Below, piece after piece: positions 62,692 through 64,000 of a stretch of DNA of 64,000 nucleotides. The notes under the pieces are model-generated. The model made no database searches. It was not told where the DNA came from and saw only the letters and a list, made by a program, of their open reading frames with translations. Origin of the DNA: Paludifilum halophilum. GTDB lineage: Bacteria; Bacillota; Bacilli; Thermoactinomycetales; DSM-45169. The first letter of the stretch is position 1, and the number at the start of each line of letters is the position of its first letter. Both the position numbers and the translations under genes were made by a program. The DNA is taken from NCBI RefSeq assembly GCF_002245355.1, contig NZ_NOWF01000001.1, positions 1 to 64,000 on the forward strand. Direction: 5' to 3'.

Positions 62692-63948
62692 TTGATTGCT
62701 AAACATACTTTATCCAATGGGGTTCGCGTCGTAGCGGAAAAAATGCCGCATGTGAGATCTGTCGCCTTCGGGCTGTGGATCGGCACGGGTTCCCGAAACG
62801 AGACACCGGAGAACAACGGCATATCCCATTTTTTAGAGCACATGATGTTTAAAGGAACCGACCGCCGAACGACCAAGGAATTGGCGGAAACCTTTGACGA
62901 AATCGGGGGGCAGGTGAATGCCTTTACTTCGAAGGAGATGACCTGCTACTACGCCAAAGTGTTGGACCAGCACCTTCATGTGGCGATGGATGTGCTGTCC
63001 GATATGTTTTTTTATTCCACATTGGCAGAGGAAGAGATCGCCAAGGAGCGAAAGGTCATTGTGGAAGAGATTCGGATGGTGGAGGACACTCCCGACGATA
63101 TTGTCCATGATTGGCTGTCCCTTGCGGCCATGCAGGAGCATTCCCTCGGCCTTCCGGTTCTGGGCGGTGTGGAGACCGTCAATGGATTCAACCGTACCAG
63201 GCTGATCGAATACCGAAGGAAGCAATACCAGCCGCAGCAGCTGGTGATCGCTCTGGCCGGCAATCTTCCTGACGATTATCTGGAACAGTTGGAGCAGCGC
63301 TTCAACGGTTTCGAGGGGGAAGGTTTTTCGGCGAAGAAGGAGCCCCCGCCGTATACCGGGGATTGGATCGCCAAGAAAAAACCGATCGAGCAGACGCATC
63401 TGTGCTTGGGATTGCCGGGGTTATCGATCGGCGATTCGGGAATTTATGCTCTGATCTTGTTAAACAATCTTCTGGGAGGCAATATGAGCTCCCGCCTGTT
63501 CCAGGAAGTGCGGGAGGAACGTGGACTGGCCTATTCGGTCTTTTCCTATCACAGTGCTTACAGTGACAGCGGATTATTTACGATTTATGCCGGAACGGCT
63601 CCCGGTCAGGAAAATGAAGTGATCGAAGTCATGATCCGTGAATTGGACGAGCTTCGGCAACACGGGGTGACGGATGCGGAATTGCAGAAAGGAAAGGAAC
63701 AGTTGAAAGGCAGTTTAATGATGAGCCTGGAGAGCACCGAGAACCGGATGGGCCGCTTGGGCAAAAATGAACTCCTGTTAAGGGAGCATCCGTCTCTGGA
63801 TGAAGTGGTGCGGAAAATCGAAGGACTGTCCCGGGAGGACATCTTGAACACGGCCCGCCGGGTCTTTTCCAACCCTCTGGCCTTATCGGTCATTTCTCCG
63901 GACGGTGGGGTTCCTTCCGCTTATAGGAGGGATGCACTTGTCTTATAA
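62692..63948 (+). CDS. mlpA: M16 family zinc metalloprotease (MlpA/YmxG)
   Basis: A 418-residue processing peptidase-like protein. The inverted zinc motif HxxEH is in NGISHFLEHMMFKGT, with the third ligand Glu in the downstream KERKVIVEEIRMVEDTPDD helix. The C-terminal domain has NNLLGGNMSSRLFQEVREERGLAYSV, typical of M16B. The start is TTG 62692; AGGAGG is 13 nt away and AGGGG nearer. Placed after ylxY as in Bacillus. Its end overlaps dut. Confidence 0.92.
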   Translation: MIAKHTLSNGVRVVAEKMPHVRSVAFGLWIGTGSRNETPENNGISHFLEHMMFKGTDRRTTKELAETFDEIGGQVNAFTSKEMTCYYAKVLDQHLHVAMDVLSDMFFYSTLAEEEIAKERKVIVEEIRMVEDTPDDIVHDWLSLAAMQEHSLGLPVLGGVETVNGFNRTRLIEYRRKQYQPQQLVIALAGNLPDDYLEQLEQRFNGFEGEGFSAKKEPPPYTGDWIAKKKPIEQTHLCLGLPGLSIGDSGIYALILLNNLLGGNMSSRLFQEVREERGLAYSVFSYHSAYSDSGLFTIYAGTAPGQENEVIEVMIRELDELRQHGVTDAELQKGKEQLKGSLMMSLESTENRMGRLGKNELLLREHPSLDEVVRKIEGLSREDILNTARRVFSNPLALSVISPDGGVPSAYRRDALVL

Positions 63949-64000
63949 TGTGAGGATTCGACCATGGCCTGGAAACGAAGATTTGCCGTTACCTGAGAAG
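63938..64000 (+). CDS. dut: dUTP diphosphatase, N-terminal fragment at window edge
   Basis: Twenty-one codons are present before the window ends. SYNVRIRPWPGNEDLPLPEK resembles the first strand of trimeric dUTPases (VKIKRL.HN.DLPLP.Y). TTG 63938 is 7 nt after AGGAGG; an in-frame ATG at 63932 is too close to that site. It overlaps the mlpA stop by 11 nt. The rest lies outside the window. Confidence 0.7.
   Translation, partial: MSYNVRIRPWPGNEDLPLPEK

Overview
This 64 kb window is a bacterial chromosome segment of moderately high GC. Gene content and order point to the Bacillales. The run uppS-cdsA-dxr-rseP-proS-polC-rimP-nusA-rnpM-ylxQ-infB-ylxP-rbfA-nrnA-truB-ribF-rpsO-pnp-ylxY-mlpA, with the topA-hslVU-codY and rpsB-tsf-pyrH-frr blocks, matches the Bacillus subtilis core order. 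A two-GTPase DynA, a BcrC-type phosphatase, bacillopeptidase F and a kynABU operon, together with a short EF-Ts and frequent TTG/GTG starts, suggest the Thermoactinomycetaceae (Kroppenstedtia/Melghirimyces-like). That family assignment is inference; no marker in the window was compared computationally.

Left part (1-26 kb), accessory: an AT-richer polymorphic toxin/immunity cassette on the minus strand (immunity 631-1065, frameshifted toxin 1080-2638) lies between two ~173 bp direct repeats. It is followed by a DUF819 membrane protein, a phosphodiesterase-family ectoenzyme, two hotdog thioesterases, a 1229-residue dynamin-like protein, a BcrC-type phosphatase with palindromes in its promoter, a 1436-residue secreted subtilisin-type protease and a penicillin-acylase homologue. 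Next come kynA-kynU-kynB (tryptophan to anthranilate), a frameshifted asparagine synthase, a DUF1292-like protein and a cupredoxin. A structured repeat occurs twice in opposite orientation, at 18655-18803 and 24413-24590, and encloses the kyn-asn segment. At 25.1-25.7 kb a LexA-type SOS box overlaps the start region of a promoter driving a mini WYL-like protein and a YolD-like protein.

Right part (26-64 kb), housekeeping: sucCD behind a long leader, dprA, topA, hslV-hslU-codY, rpsB and tsf separated by a terminator, pyrH-frr, then uppS-cdsA-dxr, two tandem rseP paralogues and proS, polC, the rimP-nusA-infB-ribF translation/transcription operon, rpsO, pnp, an ylxY-type deacetylase-fold protein, the mlpA protease and the first codons of dut at the right edge. 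Many genes overlap by 1-17 nt and are probably co-transcribed. Terminator hairpins divide the region into units. No rRNA, tRNA, CRISPR array or intact insertion sequence was recognised.
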